DNA of 64,000 bases from Methanobrevibacter sp. (GCA_022775905.1 JALFJX010000025.1:1-64000), one strand, 5' to 3'. Counted from the stretch's first letter, positions 18,911-28,872 are shown. Made by a program: numbers and translations. Notes: generated from the letters alone by a model not told the origin.

Positions 18911-19675
18911 ATGAAAGTTAACGTTTATTCTATTAATGGGGAAGTTAAAGAAGAAATCGAACTTCCAGCTATTTTTGATGAAGTATACAGACCAGATTTG
19001 ATCAAAAGAGCTGTACTCTCCGCACAATCCGCTAGAGTACAACCTTGGGGTAACGATCCTATGGCGGGTAAAAGAACATCTGCTAAAGGATGGGGTTCCG
19101 GTAGAGGAACTGCTAGAGTACCTAGGATTAAAAACGGTTCTAAAGCAGCATTCGTACCAATGGCAATTGGTGGTAGACAAGCACATCCTACTAGAGCTGA
19201 GAAAAATCATCATGAAAAAATCAACATAAAAGAAAGAAGACTTGCAATCAGATCTGCTGTTGCAGCAACTACTAATAAAGATATTGTTGAAAACAGAGGT
19301 CACAAAGTTGCAGATTTAGAACAAGTTCCTATTATTGTTGAAGATGAAATCGAAGCTGTAAAAACTGCTAAACAAACTCGTGAAATTTTCCAAAACTTAG
19401 GTGTTTACGATGATGTCGTACGTGCTAAAGAAGGAAAAAGAATCAGAGCTGGTAGAGGTAAAACTAGAGGAAGAAAATACAAAAAAGTAAAAGGACCTCT
19501 TGTAGTTGTTGGTGAAGATAAAGGTATCCATTTAGGTGCAAGAAACCACGCTGGTGTAGACGTAGTGGTTGTTGAAAACTTAAATGCTGAATTATTAGCA
19601 CCAGGTACCCATGCAGGAAGACTTACCATTTACACTAAATCAGCAGTTGAAAAATTAGGAGGTTTATTCCAATAA
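18911..19675 (+). CDS. rpl4: Ribosomal protein L4 (uL4, L4e/L1e type)
   Basis: A 254-residue archaeal uL4. The conserved extended loop lies at about residues 45-95 (QPWGNDPMAGKRTSAKGWGSGRG, then GGRQAHPTRAEKNHHEKIN), which reaches into the exit tunnel. The second part RAGRGKTRGRKYKKVKGPLVVV and the C-terminal APGTHAGRLTIYTKSAVEKL are typical. It follows L3 by 2 bp and is translationally coupled. In other organisms uL4 can autoregulate this operon. Confidence 0.98.
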   Translation: MKVNVYSINGEVKEEIELPAIFDEVYRPDLIKRAVLSAQSARVQPWGNDPMAGKRTSAKGWGSGRGTARVPRIKNGSKAAFVPMAIGGRQAHPTRAEKNHHEKINIKERRLAIRSAVAATTNKDIVENRGHKVADLEQVPIIVEDEIEAVKTAKQTREIFQNLGVYDDVVRAKEGKRIRAGRGKTRGRKYKKVKGPLVVVGEDKGIHLGARNHAGVDVVVVENLNAELLAPGTHAGRLTIYTKSAVEKLGGLFQ

Positions 19676-19697
19676 TTTGGAAAAATAGGTGATTATT

Positions 19698-19958
19698 ATG
19701 AATGCATACTCAATTATTATTAAACCTCATGTTACTGAAAAAACCATGAACTTAATTGATCAAAATAACGAAATTACTTTTGTCGTAAATCGTGAAGCTA
19801 ACAAAGGTCAAATCAAAAGAGCTTTCGAAGCTTTATACGAAGAAAAAGTAGCTAAAGTTAATACTCACATTACTACTAAAGGTGTAAAAGTAGCATACAT
19901 CAAACTTGTTGAAGAAGAAATGGCAGAAGAACTTGCTGTCAGAATAGGTGTATTCTAA
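19698..19958 (+). CDS. rpl23: Ribosomal protein L23 (uL23)
   Basis: An 86-residue small uL23 at the exit of the peptide tunnel, where it contacts the signal recognition particle and SecY. It shows the conserved IIIKPHVTEKTMNLID, NKGQIKRAFEALYEEKVAKVNT and a basic C-terminus. I chose the ATG at 19698, nine bases after a GTG in the same frame, because GGTGAT then sits at the right distance. Confidence 0.96.
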   Translation: MNAYSIIIKPHVTEKTMNLIDQNNEITFVVNREANKGQIKRAFEALYEEKVAKVNTHITTKGVKVAYIKLVEEEMAEELAVRIGVF

Positions 19959-19970
19959 GGAGGAATTTGA

Positions 19971-20696
19971 ATGGGAAAACGATTAATACATCAAAGAAGA
20001 GGAAGAGGAACTCCTGCACACCGTGTTGCTTCTCATCGTTTCAAAGATAAAATTAGATACAGATCTTACGATGCATTAGAAAAAGAAGGTAGCCTCAAAG
20101 GTAAAGTCATTGACATTTTACATGACCCAGCAAGAACCGCTCCTATTGCAGAAGTAAAATTCGAAAATGGTGAAAAGAAATATATCTTAGCACCTGAAAG
20201 CATTCAAATTGATGATGAAATTGAATGTGGTATTTCTGCTCCTATCAAATTTGGTAACACTTTACCACTTGCTGAAATTCCTGAAGGTACTCCAATCTAT
20301 GATATTGAAAACACTCCTGGTGACGGAGGACGTTTTGTAAGATCTTCTGGAACTTACGCTTCTGTAGTTACTCATGACGCAAACCAAGCTGTTGTTGAAT
20401 TACCATCTGGTGAATTAAAATACTTAAACCCTAAATGCCGTGCAAGTATCGGTGTTGTTGCTGGTGGAGGTAGAAAAGATAAACCATTCCTTAAAGCTGG
20501 TAAAAGATGGCATGCTTATAAAGCTAAAGGTAAGAAATTCATGACTGTTAGAGGAGTAGCAATGAATGCTGTAGACCACCCTCACGGGGGAGGTAACAGA
20601 CAACATCCTGGTCGTCCAACTACTGTTTCAAGACATGCACCACCAGGAAGAAAAGTTGGTTCAATTGCAGCTAAGAGAACAGGTTTAAAAAGATAG
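19971..20696 (+). CDS. rpl2: Ribosomal protein L2 (uL2)
   Basis: A 241-residue archaeal uL2, essential for subunit association and the peptidyl-transferase centre. It begins MGKRLIHQRRGRGTPAHR. The KOW/OB region reads GKVIDILHDPARTAPIAEVKF, and the catalytically important C-terminal loop reads RGVAMNAVDHPHGGGNRQH, with the conserved His residues. GGAGG precedes the ATG. Confidence 0.98.
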   Translation: MGKRLIHQRRGRGTPAHRVASHRFKDKIRYRSYDALEKEGSLKGKVIDILHDPARTAPIAEVKFENGEKKYILAPESIQIDDEIECGISAPIKFGNTLPLAEIPEGTPIYDIENTPGDGGRFVRSSGTYASVVTHDANQAVVELPSGELKYLNPKCRASIGVVAGGGRKDKPFLKAGKRWHAYKAKGKKFMTVRGVAMNAVDHPHGGGNRQHPGRPTTVSRHAPPGRKVGSIAAKRTGLKR

Positions 20697-20711
20697 ATAG
20701 AGGGTGTTTCA

Positions 20712-21122
20712 TTGGCAAGAAAAATATTTAAATATAAAGGTTATACTCTTGAAGAGCTTCAAAAATTGTCTTTAGAAGAAGTAATGGAATTATTCCCTGC
20801 AAGACAAAGAAGATCTTTAAAAAGAGGATTCTTACCAAGACAACAAATTGTTTTGGATAAAATGAGAAAATTAAATAAAGAAGGAACTAAAGATGGTCGT
20901 CCTGTTGTTATTAGGACCCATTGCAGAGACATGATTGTTATACCTGAAATGGTTGGAACCACTTTCGGTATTTATGATGGTCAAAATTTTGTTGAAGTCA
21001 CAATTGCACCAGAAATGATTGGTCATTACTTTGGTGAATACGCACCAACAAGAAAAAGAGTTCAACACGGAGACCCAGGTATGGGTGCTACCAGATCATC
21101 CATGTTTGTACCACTTAAATAA
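20712..21122 (+). CDS. rps19: Ribosomal protein S19 (uS19)
   Basis: A 136-residue archaeal uS19 with the usual N-terminal extension ([34 protein letters not shown]). The conserved core reads [30 protein letters not shown] and [17 protein letters not shown]. It starts with TTG: AGAGGGTG lies at proper distance and the archaeal consensus begins MARK. The protein sits in the head of the small subunit. Confidence 0.97.
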   Translation: MARKIFKYKGYTLEELQKLSLEEVMELFPARQRRSLKRGFLPRQQIVLDKMRKLNKEGTKDGRPVVIRTHCRDMIVIPEMVGTTFGIYDGQNFVEVTIAPEMIGHYFGEYAPTRKRVQHGDPGMGATRSSMFVPLK

Positions 21123-21134
21123 GGAGATTAAAAC

Positions 21135-21599
21135 ATGGCTAACAAATATGCTTATAATAAAGAAGTTGATGAAGCAAAAACTGCACGTGCTATGGCAAGA
21201 TCTCTTAAGATTTCTCCAAAACACTGTGTTGAAATTTGCAGCGCAATCAGAGGAATGGAAGTAGGTAAAGCAAAAGCTTACTTAGCAGATGTTATTGAAA
21301 TGAAAAAAGCAGTTCCTTTCAAAAGACACAACAAAAAAGTTGGTCACAGAAAAGGACTCAAAGGTTGGGCATCCGGTAGATACCCTGTAAAAGCTGCTGA
21401 ACAAGTTTTAAAAGTTTTAGAAAATGCAGAAGCTAACGCAGAGTACAAAGGTATGGACACTGAAAAATTAGTCATTGAACATATCTCCAGCCACAAAGGT
21501 GTTGTAATTCCTGGATATATCCCAAGAGCATTCGGTAGAATGACTCCATTCAACACACCTACTACTCATATTCAAATTGTATTGCAGGAGGCTAACTAA
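21135..21599 (+). CDS. rpl22: Ribosomal protein L22 (uL22)
   Basis: A 154-residue archaeal uL22 with the exit-tunnel hairpin. Core stretches: [71 protein letters not shown], and the tunnel loop [14 protein letters not shown]. The TAA stop shares its last base with the ATG of S3. Confidence 0.97.
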   Translation: MANKYAYNKEVDEAKTARAMARSLKISPKHCVEICSAIRGMEVGKAKAYLADVIEMKKAVPFKRHNKKVGHRKGLKGWASGRYPVKAAEQVLKVLENAEANAEYKGMDTEKLVIEHISSHKGVVIPGYIPRAFGRMTPFNTPTTHIQIVLQEAN

Positions 21600-22351
21600 T
21601 GATAGAAAAAGATTTTGTCACAGAGGGCCTTAGAAGAACCAGAATTGACGAATACTTAGAAAAAGAACTTGAAAGAGCTGGATACGGGGGTATGGAAGTT
21701 CAAATTACTCCTTTAGGAACCATGGTTGTTGTTTACGCAGAAAGACCTGGTATGGTTATTGGTAGAGGAGGAAAAAATGTTAGAGCTATTACCAACACTC
21801 TTAAAACTGAATTCGGATTAGACAATCCTCAAATTGAAGTTAAAGAAGTTGAAGTTCCTGAACTTAACCCTAAAATCATGGCTTACAAAATATCCAATAT
21901 GTTACAAAGAGGTATGCACTTCAGAAGAGTTGCTTACTCAACCATTCGTAGAATTATGGGTGCAGGAGCTCAAGGTGTAGAAGTAACTATTTCTGGTAAA
22001 ATTAGAGGTTCTAGATCTGCTGTAGCTAAATTCGTTGAAGGATACATCAAAAAATGTGGTGAACCTTCAATCAGATTAGTTGAAGAAGGTTTTGCTACCG
22101 CTCAATTAAAACCTGGTGTTTTAGGTATTTATGTAAGAATCATGCCTCCAGAAACTGTATTACCTGATTCCGTTGAAATTCTTCCTCCTAAAATGATTAT
22201 CGAAGAAGATGGTGAAGTTGTCGAAGAAGAAATCGATGTTGAAACTGAAGAAGTCATTGAAGAAGAAATCATTGAAGAAGTTGAAGATCTCGACGAATTA
22301 GAAGAAGTTGTCGAAGAAGAATCTACTGAAGAAGTAGAGGATGAATCTTAA
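21599..22351 (+). CDS. rps3: Ribosomal protein S3 (uS3), with acidic C-terminal tail
   Basis: A 250-residue uS3 at the mRNA entry of the small subunit. The KH domain carries PGMVIGRGGKNVRAIT around residue 55. The second domain shows GAQGVEVTISGKIRGSRSAVAKF. From about residue 200 the protein becomes a run of Glu/Asp (about 50 residues, EEVVEEE-like). This tail is much more acidic than the rest and is unusual for an rRNA-binding protein. Start overlaps the L22 stop by one base. Confidence 0.97.
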   Translation: MIEKDFVTEGLRRTRIDEYLEKELERAGYGGMEVQITPLGTMVVVYAERPGMVIGRGGKNVRAITNTLKTEFGLDNPQIEVKEVEVPELNPKIMAYKISNMLQRGMHFRRVAYSTIRRIMGAGAQGVEVTISGKIRGSRSAVAKFVEGYIKKCGEPSIRLVEEGFATAQLKPGVLGIYVRIMPPETVLPDSVEILPPKMIIEEDGEVVEEEIDVETEEVIEEEIIEEVEDLDELEEVVEEESTEEVEDES

Positions 22352-22364
22352 ACGAGTTGGAACA

Positions 22365-22571
22365 ATGGCGATTTTAAGAAGTAAAGAAATTTGGGACATG
22401 GAAGTTGATGAGATTCAAGAAAAATTAGTTGAACTCAGAGCTGAATTATCCAAAAACATTTCTAAAAGTGCAGCTGCTGGGGTAAATGAAAACCCTGGAA
22501 AAATCAGAGAATTAAAAAGAACTATTGCTCGTGTTCTTACAATAATGAACGAAAAACAAAGGGAGAATTAA
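22365..22571 (+). CDS. rpl29: Ribosomal protein L29 (uL29)
   Basis: A 68-residue two-helix uL29 near the tunnel exit: MAILRSKEIWDMEVDEIQEKLVEL and the later KIRELKRTIARVLTIMNEKQ. An in-frame ATG at 22341 overlaps the S3 end, but the archaeal consensus begins MAIL and GAGTTGGA precedes it. Confidence 0.95.
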   Translation: MAILRSKEIWDMEVDEIQEKLVELRAELSKNISKSAAAGVNENPGKIRELKRTIARVLTIMNEKQREN

Positions 22572-22910
22572 ATGTCAAAAATTTGTGATGTATGTGGGCT
22601 TCCTGAAGAACTTTGTGTTTGTGAAGAAATTGCACGTGAAGTTCAATCTTTAAAAGTTTTTACTGTTAGAAGAAGATTTGGAAAACTCATGACTATTATC
22701 GAAGGTATAGATGAACATGACATCGATATCAGAGAACTCACAAAAACCCTTAAAGCAAAATGTGCTTGTGGTGGAACCGCTAAAAACGGTCAAATAGAAC
22801 TCCAAGGTGATCATAAAGTTAAGGTCAAAAAAGTTTTATCTGACTTGGGTTTTTCATCTGATACTATTGAGATTCGTGAATCTAAAAAGAATAATAAGAA
22901 AAGAAGATAA
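22572..22910 (+). CDS. Translation initiation factor aIF1 (SUI1)
   Basis: A 112-residue homologue of eIF1/SUI1, which checks start-codon pairing in the initiation complex. The N-terminus has a four-Cys knuckle (CDVCGLPEELCVC, residues 5-17) found in many archaeal aIF1 proteins. The SUI1 fold follows: FGKLMTIIEGID, then LTKTLKAKCACGGTAKNGQIELQGDHK. Starts directly at the L29 stop. Confidence 0.96.
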   Translation: MSKICDVCGLPEELCVCEEIAREVQSLKVFTVRRRFGKLMTIIEGIDEHDIDIRELTKTLKAKCACGGTAKNGQIELQGDHKVKVKKVLSDLGFSSDTIEIRESKKNNKKRR

Positions 22911-22994
22911 TTCATCTATTCGATATGTTTTTCAATTAAATTATTGTGATTCTGCATAATTTATTGTAAATGTTATATTAAGAGATGACTGAAT

Positions 22995-23273
22995 ATGATT
23001 ACTTCAAATAATTTAGTGCATCATGAATTTATTGGATTAAAAGTTCATGCTGTTAATCCGAAGAATCCTTCTCTTAATTTAAAAGGAACAGTTATTGATG
23101 AGACAAAAAATACCATTAATATTGAAGAAGAGGATAACAGCGAAAAAATGATTCCTAAAAATGGAACATTTTTCGTGTTTGAACTTCCTAACGGGGAAAA
23201 AGTTGAAATTGATGGTAATATTTTGTCTATTCGTCCTGAAGATAGAATAAAAAAAAGATTTAAAAAAATATAA
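22995..23273 (+). CDS. rnp1: RNase P protein component 1 (Rpp29/POP4)
   Basis: A 92-residue archaeal POP4 homologue that binds RNase P RNA and helps mature tRNA 5' ends. Sm-like core: [35 protein letters not shown] and [31 protein letters not shown]. An 84-bp gap separates it from aIF1, larger than elsewhere in this part of the operon. Its place between L29/aIF1 and S17 is typical of archaea. Confidence 0.95.
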   Translation: MITSNNLVHHEFIGLKVHAVNPKNPSLNLKGTVIDETKNTINIEEEDNSEKMIPKNGTFFVFELPNGEKVEIDGNILSIRPEDRIKKRFKKI

Positions 23274-23284
23274 ATGGTGATAAT

Positions 23285-23602
23285 ATGGTTGGGCTTAACG
23301 TTCAAGAACCAGAAACTACATGTAATGATCCTAACTGCCCTTTTCACGGAACTTTAGCTGTAAGAGGTCAAGTTCTCGAAGGAATCGTAGTAAGTAACAA
23401 AGCAGAAAGGACTATTACTGTTGAACGTAGTTACTATAAATTCATTAAAAAATATGAAAGATACGAAAAAAGGAAATCTAAAATCAATGTTCACAAACCT
23501 GATTGCTTACATGTGAATGTTGGTGATTCTGTAAAAGTTGCAGAATGTAGACCATTAAGTAAAACTAAACATTTTGTTTTAGTTGAAGTTAAAGGAGAGT
23601 AA
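23285..23602 (+). CDS. rps17: Ribosomal protein S17 (uS17)
   Basis: A 105-residue archaeal uS17 with OB fold. The N-terminal extension [17 protein letters not shown], then [43 protein letters not shown] and [22 protein letters not shown], match the family. A small-subunit body protein. Confidence 0.97.
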   Translation: MVGLNVQEPETTCNDPNCPFHGTLAVRGQVLEGIVVSNKAERTITVERSYYKFIKKYERYEKRKSKINVHKPDCLHVNVGDSVKVAECRPLSKTKHFVLVEVKGE

Positions 23603-23607
23603 ATATT

Positions 23608-24006
23608 ATGAAACCATTAACCTCAAGCGTAACTAAAGCATTACCAATTGGAGCAACTCTCCAATGTGTTGACAATACTGGTGCTCGTGAAATCGAAATC
23701 ATTTCCGTAAAAGGATTCAAAGGTGTAAGAAGAAGACTCGACGTTGCTGGTGTTGGAGACTTAGTTGTTGCTTCTGTTAAAAAAGGAACTGCTGACATGA
23801 GAAGAGAAGTTGTCAACGCAGTTGTAGTTAGACAAAAAAAGGAATATAGACGTGCTGATGGTCTTCGTGTTAAATTTGAAGATAATGCTGCTGTTATTAT
23901 TACTCCAGAAGGAATTTTAAAAGGATCTGAAATTAGAGGTCCTGTTGCTAAAGAAGCAGCTGACAGATGGCCTAGTGTAGGTAGTGCGGCTAATATTTTA
24001 GTATAG
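23608..24006 (+). CDS. rpl14: Ribosomal protein L14 (uL14)
   Basis: A 132-residue uL14 located at the subunit interface and GTPase factor-binding side. Signature: [75 protein letters not shown]. Ends GSAANILV, as usual. AAGGAGAG precedes the ATG. Confidence 0.98.
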   Translation: MKPLTSSVTKALPIGATLQCVDNTGAREIEIISVKGFKGVRRRLDVAGVGDLVVASVKKGTADMRREVVNAVVVRQKKEYRRADGLRVKFEDNAAVIITPEGILKGSEIRGPVAKEAADRWPSVGSAANILV

Positions 24007-24014
24007 GTGAAAAA

Positions 24015-24365
24015 ATGTCAATTCAACCAAGAAAACAAAGAAAAGCTCGTTATACTGCTCCTGCTCACTCACGTGGTAAATACTTAAGTGCTTCTGTAAG
24101 TAAAGATTTAAGGGAAAAAGTCGGTAAAAAATCTTTACCTGTTAAAACAGGAGACAAAGTTAGAGTTGTCCGTGGAGACTTTAAAGGACATGAAGGAGAA
24201 GTTCTCACTGTAGATTACACTTCTTACAAAGTTACTATTGAAGAAGTTACTTTATCCAAACCTGATGGAACTGCTACTTTCCTTCCAGTTGATCCATCTA
24301 ACTTAGTAATTATTGATGCAGATTTAGACGACGATAGAAGAATTAAAAATAAAGGAGATAATTAA
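24015..24365 (+). CDS. rpl24: Ribosomal protein L24 (uL24)
   Basis: A 116-residue archaeal uL24. N-terminal [20 protein letters not shown], then the KOW motif [43 protein letters not shown]. It initiates large-subunit assembly and lies at the tunnel exit. Confidence 0.97.
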   Translation: MSIQPRKQRKARYTAPAHSRGKYLSASVSKDLREKVGKKSLPVKTGDKVRVVRGDFKGHEGEVLTVDYTSYKVTIEEVTLSKPDGTATFLPVDPSNLVIIDADLDDDRRIKNKGDN

Positions 24366-24366
24366 T

Positions 24367-25095
24367 ATGGCTAAAATGGGATCTAGAAAACATCTTAAAA
24401 GATACAAAGCACCTAAATCTTGGCCTATTCATCCTAAAGAAGATACTTGGACTGTAAAACCTTCCGCAGGTTCTCACTCCATTAGCAAATCTATTCCATT
24501 AACTTTAGTTATTAGAGATGTTTTAAAATTAGCTGACAATGCTAGAGAAGCAAAAAGAATCATCAACTCTGGTAACGTTTCTGTAAATGGAATTGTTGTT
24601 AAAGATTATAAATTCCCAGTAGGATTTATGGATGTTCTTGACATTCCTAAAACTGAGGAATCTTATAGAGTTCTTTTAGATAGAAAAGGAAGATTACAAT
24701 TAAAATTAATCGAAGACGCAAGTGCTAAATTATCCAAAATTGTTAATAAAACCACTATTAAAGGTGGAAAAACTCAATTAAACCTTCATGATGGTAAAAA
24801 CGTTATCATTGAAGAAGATGCTTACTCTGTTGGAGATGTAATTTGTTTAAAAGTACCTGAACAAGAAATTGTTGAAGTATATCCTTTACAAGAAGGAGCT
24901 ACTATCCTTGTTACTGGTGGTAAACACACTGGTGAATTAGGTACTGTATCTGAAATCATCGAAAACAAATCTACTAACCCTAACACTATTATTATTAAAA
25001 ATAGTGCTAATGATGAATTCTTAACTTTAAAAGAATATGCATTTGTAGTTGGTACTGATGCACCTGTAATCGATTTATTGGAGGTTAATCAATGA
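24367..25095 (+). CDS. rps4e: Ribosomal protein S4e (eS4)
   Basis: A 242-residue eS4, absent from bacteria. Start [25 protein letters not shown]4-like RNA-binding region [30 protein letters not shown] around residues 60-90; C-terminal KOW region [15 protein letters not shown]. The last four bases overlap the L5 start (ATGA). Confidence 0.97.
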   Translation: MAKMGSRKHLKRYKAPKSWPIHPKEDTWTVKPSAGSHSISKSIPLTLVIRDVLKLADNAREAKRIINSGNVSVNGIVVKDYKFPVGFMDVLDIPKTEESYRVLLDRKGRLQLKLIEDASAKLSKIVNKTTIKGGKTQLNLHDGKNVIIEEDAYSVGDVICLKVPEQEIVEVYPLQEGATILVTGGKHTGELGTVSEIIENKSTNPNTIIIKNSANDEFLTLKEYAFVVGTDAPVIDLLEVNQ

Positions 25096-25604
25096 ACCCA
25101 ATGAACGAAGTACGTATCGAAAAAGCTACTGTAAGTATTGGTGTAGGAGAAGCAGGTGAAAAATTATCCCGTGCTATTTCTCTCTTAGAAAGTATGTTCG
25201 ATCAAACTCCTGTTAAAACTTTTTCCAAAGTTACTAACCCAGAATGGGGAATTAGGAAAAAACAACCTATCGCATGTAAATTAACTTTACGTGGAGATAA
25301 AGCAGATAAAGCTATTGATATGGTATTAGAAGGAATTAGTAGAAATATTAAACCTACTCAATTTGATGCACAAGGAAACCTTTCTTTTGGTATTAAAGAA
25401 CATATTGATATTCCTGGTATGAGATATAACCCAGATATTGGTATTTTCGGTATGAACGTTTCTGTTACTTTTGAAAAACCTGGTTACAGAATTTCTAAAA
25501 GAAAAATCCAACAAAAGAAAGTTCCTCAAAAACATAGAATTTCTAAAGAAGAAACTATGAAATTTATGGAAGAAAATTTCAAAGTAAATTACGTAACTGA
25601 ATAA
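25092..25604 (+). CDS. rpl5: Ribosomal protein L5 (uL5)
   Basis: A 170-residue archaeal uL5 that binds 5S rRNA in the central protuberance. Conserved parts: [46 protein letters not shown] and [29 protein letters not shown]. The start overlaps the stop of S4e; an ATG three codons further in is also possible. Confidence 0.97.
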   Translation: MNPMNEVRIEKATVSIGVGEAGEKLSRAISLLESMFDQTPVKTFSKVTNPEWGIRKKQPIACKLTLRGDKADKAIDMVLEGISRNIKPTQFDAQGNLSFGIKEHIDIPGMRYNPDIGIFGMNVSVTFEKPGYRISKRKIQQKKVPQKHRISKEETMKFMEENFKVNYVTE

Positions 25605-25614
25605 GGTGATAATT

Positions 25615-25758
25615 TTGCCAAGAAAATACGGAAAAGCTGCTAAAAAATGTAGTCGTTGTGGAGATCACTCCGCTATGATTAGTAGATACGGATTAAATTT
25701 ATGCAGACAATGTTTTAGGGAAATTGCTCCTAAAATTGGATTTAAAAAATATAATTAG
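25615..25758 (+). CDS. rps14: Ribosomal protein S14 (uS14, zinc type)
   Basis: A 47-residue zinc-binding uS14 of the small-subunit head. It starts with TTG (GGTGAT lies seven bases upstream) and reads [20 protein letters not shown], then [20 protein letters not shown]. The four zinc cysteines at residues 12, 15, 30 and 33 are all present. The short length and TTG start make it easy to miss. Confidence 0.96.
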   Translation: MPRKYGKAAKKCSRCGDHSAMISRYGLNLCRQCFREIAPKIGFKKYN

Positions 25759-25769
25759 AGGTAATTACT

Positions 25770-26162
25770 ATGAGTCTTATGGATCCTCTCGCTGATGCTT
25801 TAACTAACATTAGAAATAACGAATTACAAGTAAATGGTTCTTGTGTTATTTCTCCTGCTTCCAAATTAATTGGACAAGTTTTAAGCACAATGCAAAAAGA
25901 GAATTATATTGGTAATTTTGAATATGTTGATGACAATAGGGCAGGTAAATTCACTGTTGAATTAATCGGTAACATTAACAAATGTGGTGTTATCAAACCT
26001 CGTCATGCTGTTAAGAAAGATGAATTTGAAAAATTTGAAAAAAGATATTTGCCAGCAAAAAACTTTGGTATTTTAATCGTAACCACTCCTCAAGGAATTA
26101 TGACTCACAATGAGGCTAAAGAAAGAGGAATCGGTGGACGTTTGTTGGCTTACATGTATTAG
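25770..26162 (+). CDS. rps8: Ribosomal protein S8 (uS8)
   Basis: A 130-residue archaeal uS8 binding the central domain of 16S r[18 protein letters not shown] at the start and the C-terminal [31 protein letters not shown] are diagnostic. Its position between S14 and L6 is conserved. Confidence 0.98.
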   Translation: MSLMDPLADALTNIRNNELQVNGSCVISPASKLIGQVLSTMQKENYIGNFEYVDDNRAGKFTVELIGNINKCGVIKPRHAVKKDEFEKFEKRYLPAKNFGILIVTTPQGIMTHNEAKERGIGGRLLAYMY

Positions 26163-26170
26163 GTGATAAT

Positions 26171-26707
26171 ATGGTAGTAGCTGCAGCTATAAGGGAAGAA
26201 ATTGCAATCCCTGAAGGCGTTGAAGTTATAATTAATAATAACGAGGTCTCTGTAAAAGGACCTAATGGAGAAGATTCCAGAAAATTTACATATCCTAATG
26301 TAAGTATTAAAGAAGAAGAAGATGTTGTTGTTTTAGAAACAACATTTCCTAAAAAGAAAGATAAAGCAATGATTGGAACTACAAGAGCACACATTAACAA
26401 TATGATTATTGGTGTTACTGATGGTTTTACTTACCATATGAAAATCGTATTTGCTCACTTTCCAATGACTGTAAAAGTTCAAAAAGATACTGTAGTAATT
26501 GACAACTTCCTCGGGGAAAGACACCCAAGAACTGCTAAAATCGTAGGTTCTTCTAAAGTAGCAGTTAAAGGTGATGCGGTAACAGTTACAGGTATTAATA
26601 AGGAACATGTTGGTCAAACTATGGCTAACTTAGAACAAGCAACTAAAATTAAAGGAAGAGATCCTAGAGTATTCCAAGATGGAATATACTTAATTAGCAA
26701 AGAATAA
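26171..26707 (+). CDS. rpl6: Ribosomal protein L6 (uL6)
   Basis: A 178-residue archaeal uL6 near the sarcin-ricin loop. Two repeated alpha/beta domains: residues about 8-85 ([42 protein letters not shown]) and 90-175 ([24 protein letters not shown], then [19 protein letters not shown]). Confidence 0.98.
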   Translation: MVVAAAIREEIAIPEGVEVIINNNEVSVKGPNGEDSRKFTYPNVSIKEEEDVVVLETTFPKKKDKAMIGTTRAHINNMIIGVTDGFTYHMKIVFAHFPMTVKVQKDTVVIDNFLGERHPRTAKIVGSSKVAVKGDAVTVTGINKEHVGQTMANLEQATKIKGRDPRVFQDGIYLISKE

Positions 26708-26721
26708 ATTTGGTGATTTAA

Positions 26722-27051
26722 ATGGCTAATAAAAGATTTAAAAGACAAGAATATGCTCGTTATAAAAAACTTGGAATCAAATGGAGACGCCCTAGAGGTA
26801 AAACCAGTAAAATGAGAAGATATGAAGCTGGTAAACCTGATATGCCAGCAATTGGTTACAGAACCCCTAGAGCTATTAGGGATTTACACCCTTCAGGATT
26901 CAAAGATGTTCTTGTTCACAATATGCAAGAATTAGAAGACTTAGACCCAGCTACTGAAGCTGCAAGAATAAGTGCTTCTATCGGGAAAAGGAAAAAAGAT
27001 TTAATGCTCGCAAAAGCATTAGAACTTGGTATTAAAGTTTTAAATAAATAA
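26722..27051 (+). CDS. rpl32e: Ribosomal protein L32e (eL32)
   Basis: A 109-residue eL32. Key blocks: RFKRQEYARYKKLGIKWRRPRGKTSKMR, AIGYRTPRAIRDLHPSGF, and ARISASIGKRKKDLMLAKALELGIKVLN. It is on the short side for the family, lacking extra terminal residues seen in eukaryotes, but all conserved blocks are present. Confidence 0.96.
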   Translation: MANKRFKRQEYARYKKLGIKWRRPRGKTSKMRRYEAGKPDMPAIGYRTPRAIRDLHPSGFKDVLVHNMQELEDLDPATEAARISASIGKRKKDLMLAKALELGIKVLNK

Positions 27052-27177
27052 ATCATAATTATAAGTCAATCAATTCCGGGGTTTTATGAATTGATATGAC
27101 TATTAAATTATTAAATTAAAAAAAGGGAATTTAGATAAAATATCTAAATCAGCTATGCTGTATGGAGGATTATATAT
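27052..27177 (+). promoter_or_regulatory. Two perfect or near-perfect hairpins inside the ribosomal operon
   Basis: This is the widest gap of this part of the operon (126 bp). It holds a long hairpin at 27065-27100 (AATCAATTC pairing with GAATTGAT, extended by GTC/GAC) and a perfect 9-bp inverted repeat ATTTAGATA-AAA-TATCTAAAT at 27129-27149. GGAGG then precedes the L19e ATG. They may mark a terminator/restart, an RNA processing point or a protein-binding site. Confidence 0.6.
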
Positions 27178-27633
27178 ATGAATCTTACAACTCAAAAAAG
27201 ATTAGCTGCTAGCATCCTCAAAGTAGGACTTAATCGTGTATGGATTGACCCAGAAAGATTAGAAGAAGTTTCTATGGCGATCACTAGGGAAGGTGTAAAG
27301 CAGTTAATTAATGATGGAGCTATTAAAGCTAAACCTCAAAAAGGTATTAGTAGCTACAGATCTAAAAAAATTAAAGAACAAAAAGCAAAAGGAAAAAGAA
27401 AAGGTAGAGGTAGTATTAAAGGAGCTAAAAAAGCACGTACTCCTAAGAAAAAAGCTTGGATGACTACCATCAGAGCTTTAAGGAAAGATCTTAAAGAAAT
27501 GCGTGAAGAAGAAGTAATTGATGTTACTACCTACCGTAAATTATACAAAATGGCTAAGGGTGGCGCATTCAGAAGTAAATCTTACATGAGAAACTATGCC
27601 CGTGACCATGATTTAATTAAAGGAGATGAGTAA
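27178..27633 (+). CDS. rpl19e: Ribosomal protein L19e (eL19)
   Basis: A 151-residue eL19, rich in Lys/Arg. NLTTQKRLAASILKVGLNRVWIDPERLEEV at the N-terminus, GRGSIKGAKKARTPKKKAWM in the middle and MAKGGAFRSKSYMRNYARDHD near the end are characteristic. It has its own strong GGAGG site after a hairpin-rich gap. Confidence 0.97.
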   Translation: MNLTTQKRLAASILKVGLNRVWIDPERLEEVSMAITREGVKQLINDGAIKAKPQKGISSYRSKKIKEQKAKGKRKGRGSIKGAKKARTPKKKAWMTTIRALRKDLKEMREEEVIDVTTYRKLYKMAKGGAFRSKSYMRNYARDHDLIKGDE

Positions 27634-27635
27634 AC

Positions 27636-28217
27636 ATGGCACATGGAACTAACTATAAAGTAGCTTTCAGAAGAAGAAGAGAAGGTAAAACTGATTACGC
27701 AGCAAGAATGAAATTAGTTAACTACGACAAAGCTCGTTTAGTTGTTAGAGTTTCTAACTCTCATGCTACTGTTCAAGTTATCAATTACGCTCCTGAAGGA
27801 GATTTAACTGTTGCTTCAGCTGTAAGTAAACAATTAGCAAAATACGGTTACTTAGGACACACTGGAAACATTACTGCATTCTATTTAACCGCTTATCTCT
27901 GTGCTAAAAGAGCTTTAGCTCAAGGTGTTGAAAATGCAATTTTAGACATTGGTTTAAAATCCCCAATTAAAGGATCCAAAATCTTCGCAGCTCTCCAAGG
28001 TGCTGTTGATGCAGGTTTAGAAGTCCCTCATGGTGATTTCATCTTCCCAGATGAAGACCGTATTAATGGAGGACACATTGCTGCATATGCAGAATCCTTA
28101 GATGCAGAAGAAGTTGCTAAAAAATTCTCAAAGTATTTCGAAAGAGGTCTCGATCCTAAAGATTTACCTGCAAACTTTGAAGAAACTATTAAAAATATTG
28201 ATGAGGCAGAGGAATAA
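27636..28217 (+). CDS. rpl18: Ribosomal protein L18 (uL18)
   Basis: A 193-residue archaeal uL18 that binds 5S rRNA with L5. [44 protein letters not shown] and the C-terminal [22 protein letters not shown] are conserved. The start follows the L19e stop by 2 bp. Confidence 0.97.
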   Translation: MAHGTNYKVAFRRRREGKTDYAARMKLVNYDKARLVVRVSNSHATVQVINYAPEGDLTVASAVSKQLAKYGYLGHTGNITAFYLTAYLCAKRALAQGVENAILDIGLKSPIKGSKIFAALQGAVDAGLEVPHGDFIFPDEDRINGGHIAAYAESLDAEEVAKKFSKYFERGLDPKDLPANFEETIKNIDEAEE

Positions 28218-28219
28218 GT

Positions 28220-28861
28220 ATGAGTTTTAATATTGATGAATGGGAACCTAAAACTAAATTAGGTACCTTAGTTAAAGATGGAACCATTACTGATATCGAT
28301 GAAATCTTCGAAAAAGGTCTCCCTATTATGGAATTAGAAATTGTCGATGCATTAATTCCTGATTTAGAAGAAGAAGTAATGGATGTTAACTTAGTTCAAA
28401 GGATGCACAAATCTGGTAGAAAAGTTAATTTCAGAGTAATTGTTGCTGTAGGTAACAAAAATGGTTACGTAGGATTAGGCCAAGGTAAAGCTAAAGAGGT
28501 TGGTCCTGCTATTAGAAAAGCTGTAGACAACGCTAAATACAATCTTATTAAAGTAAGAAGAGGTTGTGGAGATTGGGGTTGTGTATGTGGAAGAGAACAC
28601 ACAGTACCATTCAAAGTACAAGGTAAAACCAGTAGTGTAAGTGTAAACTTAATCCCTGCACCTGCAGGAGTAGGTTTAGTAATTGGTGATGTTGGTAAAA
28701 CTATCTTAAAACTTGCTGGTATTCATGATGTATGGTCTCAATCTTTCGGACAAACTCAAACTACTGTAAACTTCGCTAATGCAGTATTTGCTGCTTTAAA
28801 AGAATTAAGTAATGTAAAAGCAAGTCAAGAAGACCTCAAAAAAATGGGCGTTAACTACTAA
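28220..28861 (+). CDS. rps5: Ribosomal protein S5 (uS5)
   Basis: A 213-residue archaeal uS5. The double-stranded-RNA-binding-like region reads [33 protein letters not shown], followed by the Cys-rich archaeal segment [21 protein letters not shown] and [23 protein letters not shown]. Involved in decoding accuracy. Confidence 0.98.
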   Translation: MSFNIDEWEPKTKLGTLVKDGTITDIDEIFEKGLPIMELEIVDALIPDLEEEVMDVNLVQRMHKSGRKVNFRVIVAVGNKNGYVGLGQGKAKEVGPAIRKAVDNAKYNLIKVRRGCGDWGCVCGREHTVPFKVQGKTSSVSVNLIPAPAGVGLVIGDVGKTILKLAGIHDVWSQSFGQTQTTVNFANAVFAALKELSNVKASQEDLKKMGVNY

Positions 28862-28872
28862 ATGGTGATTAT

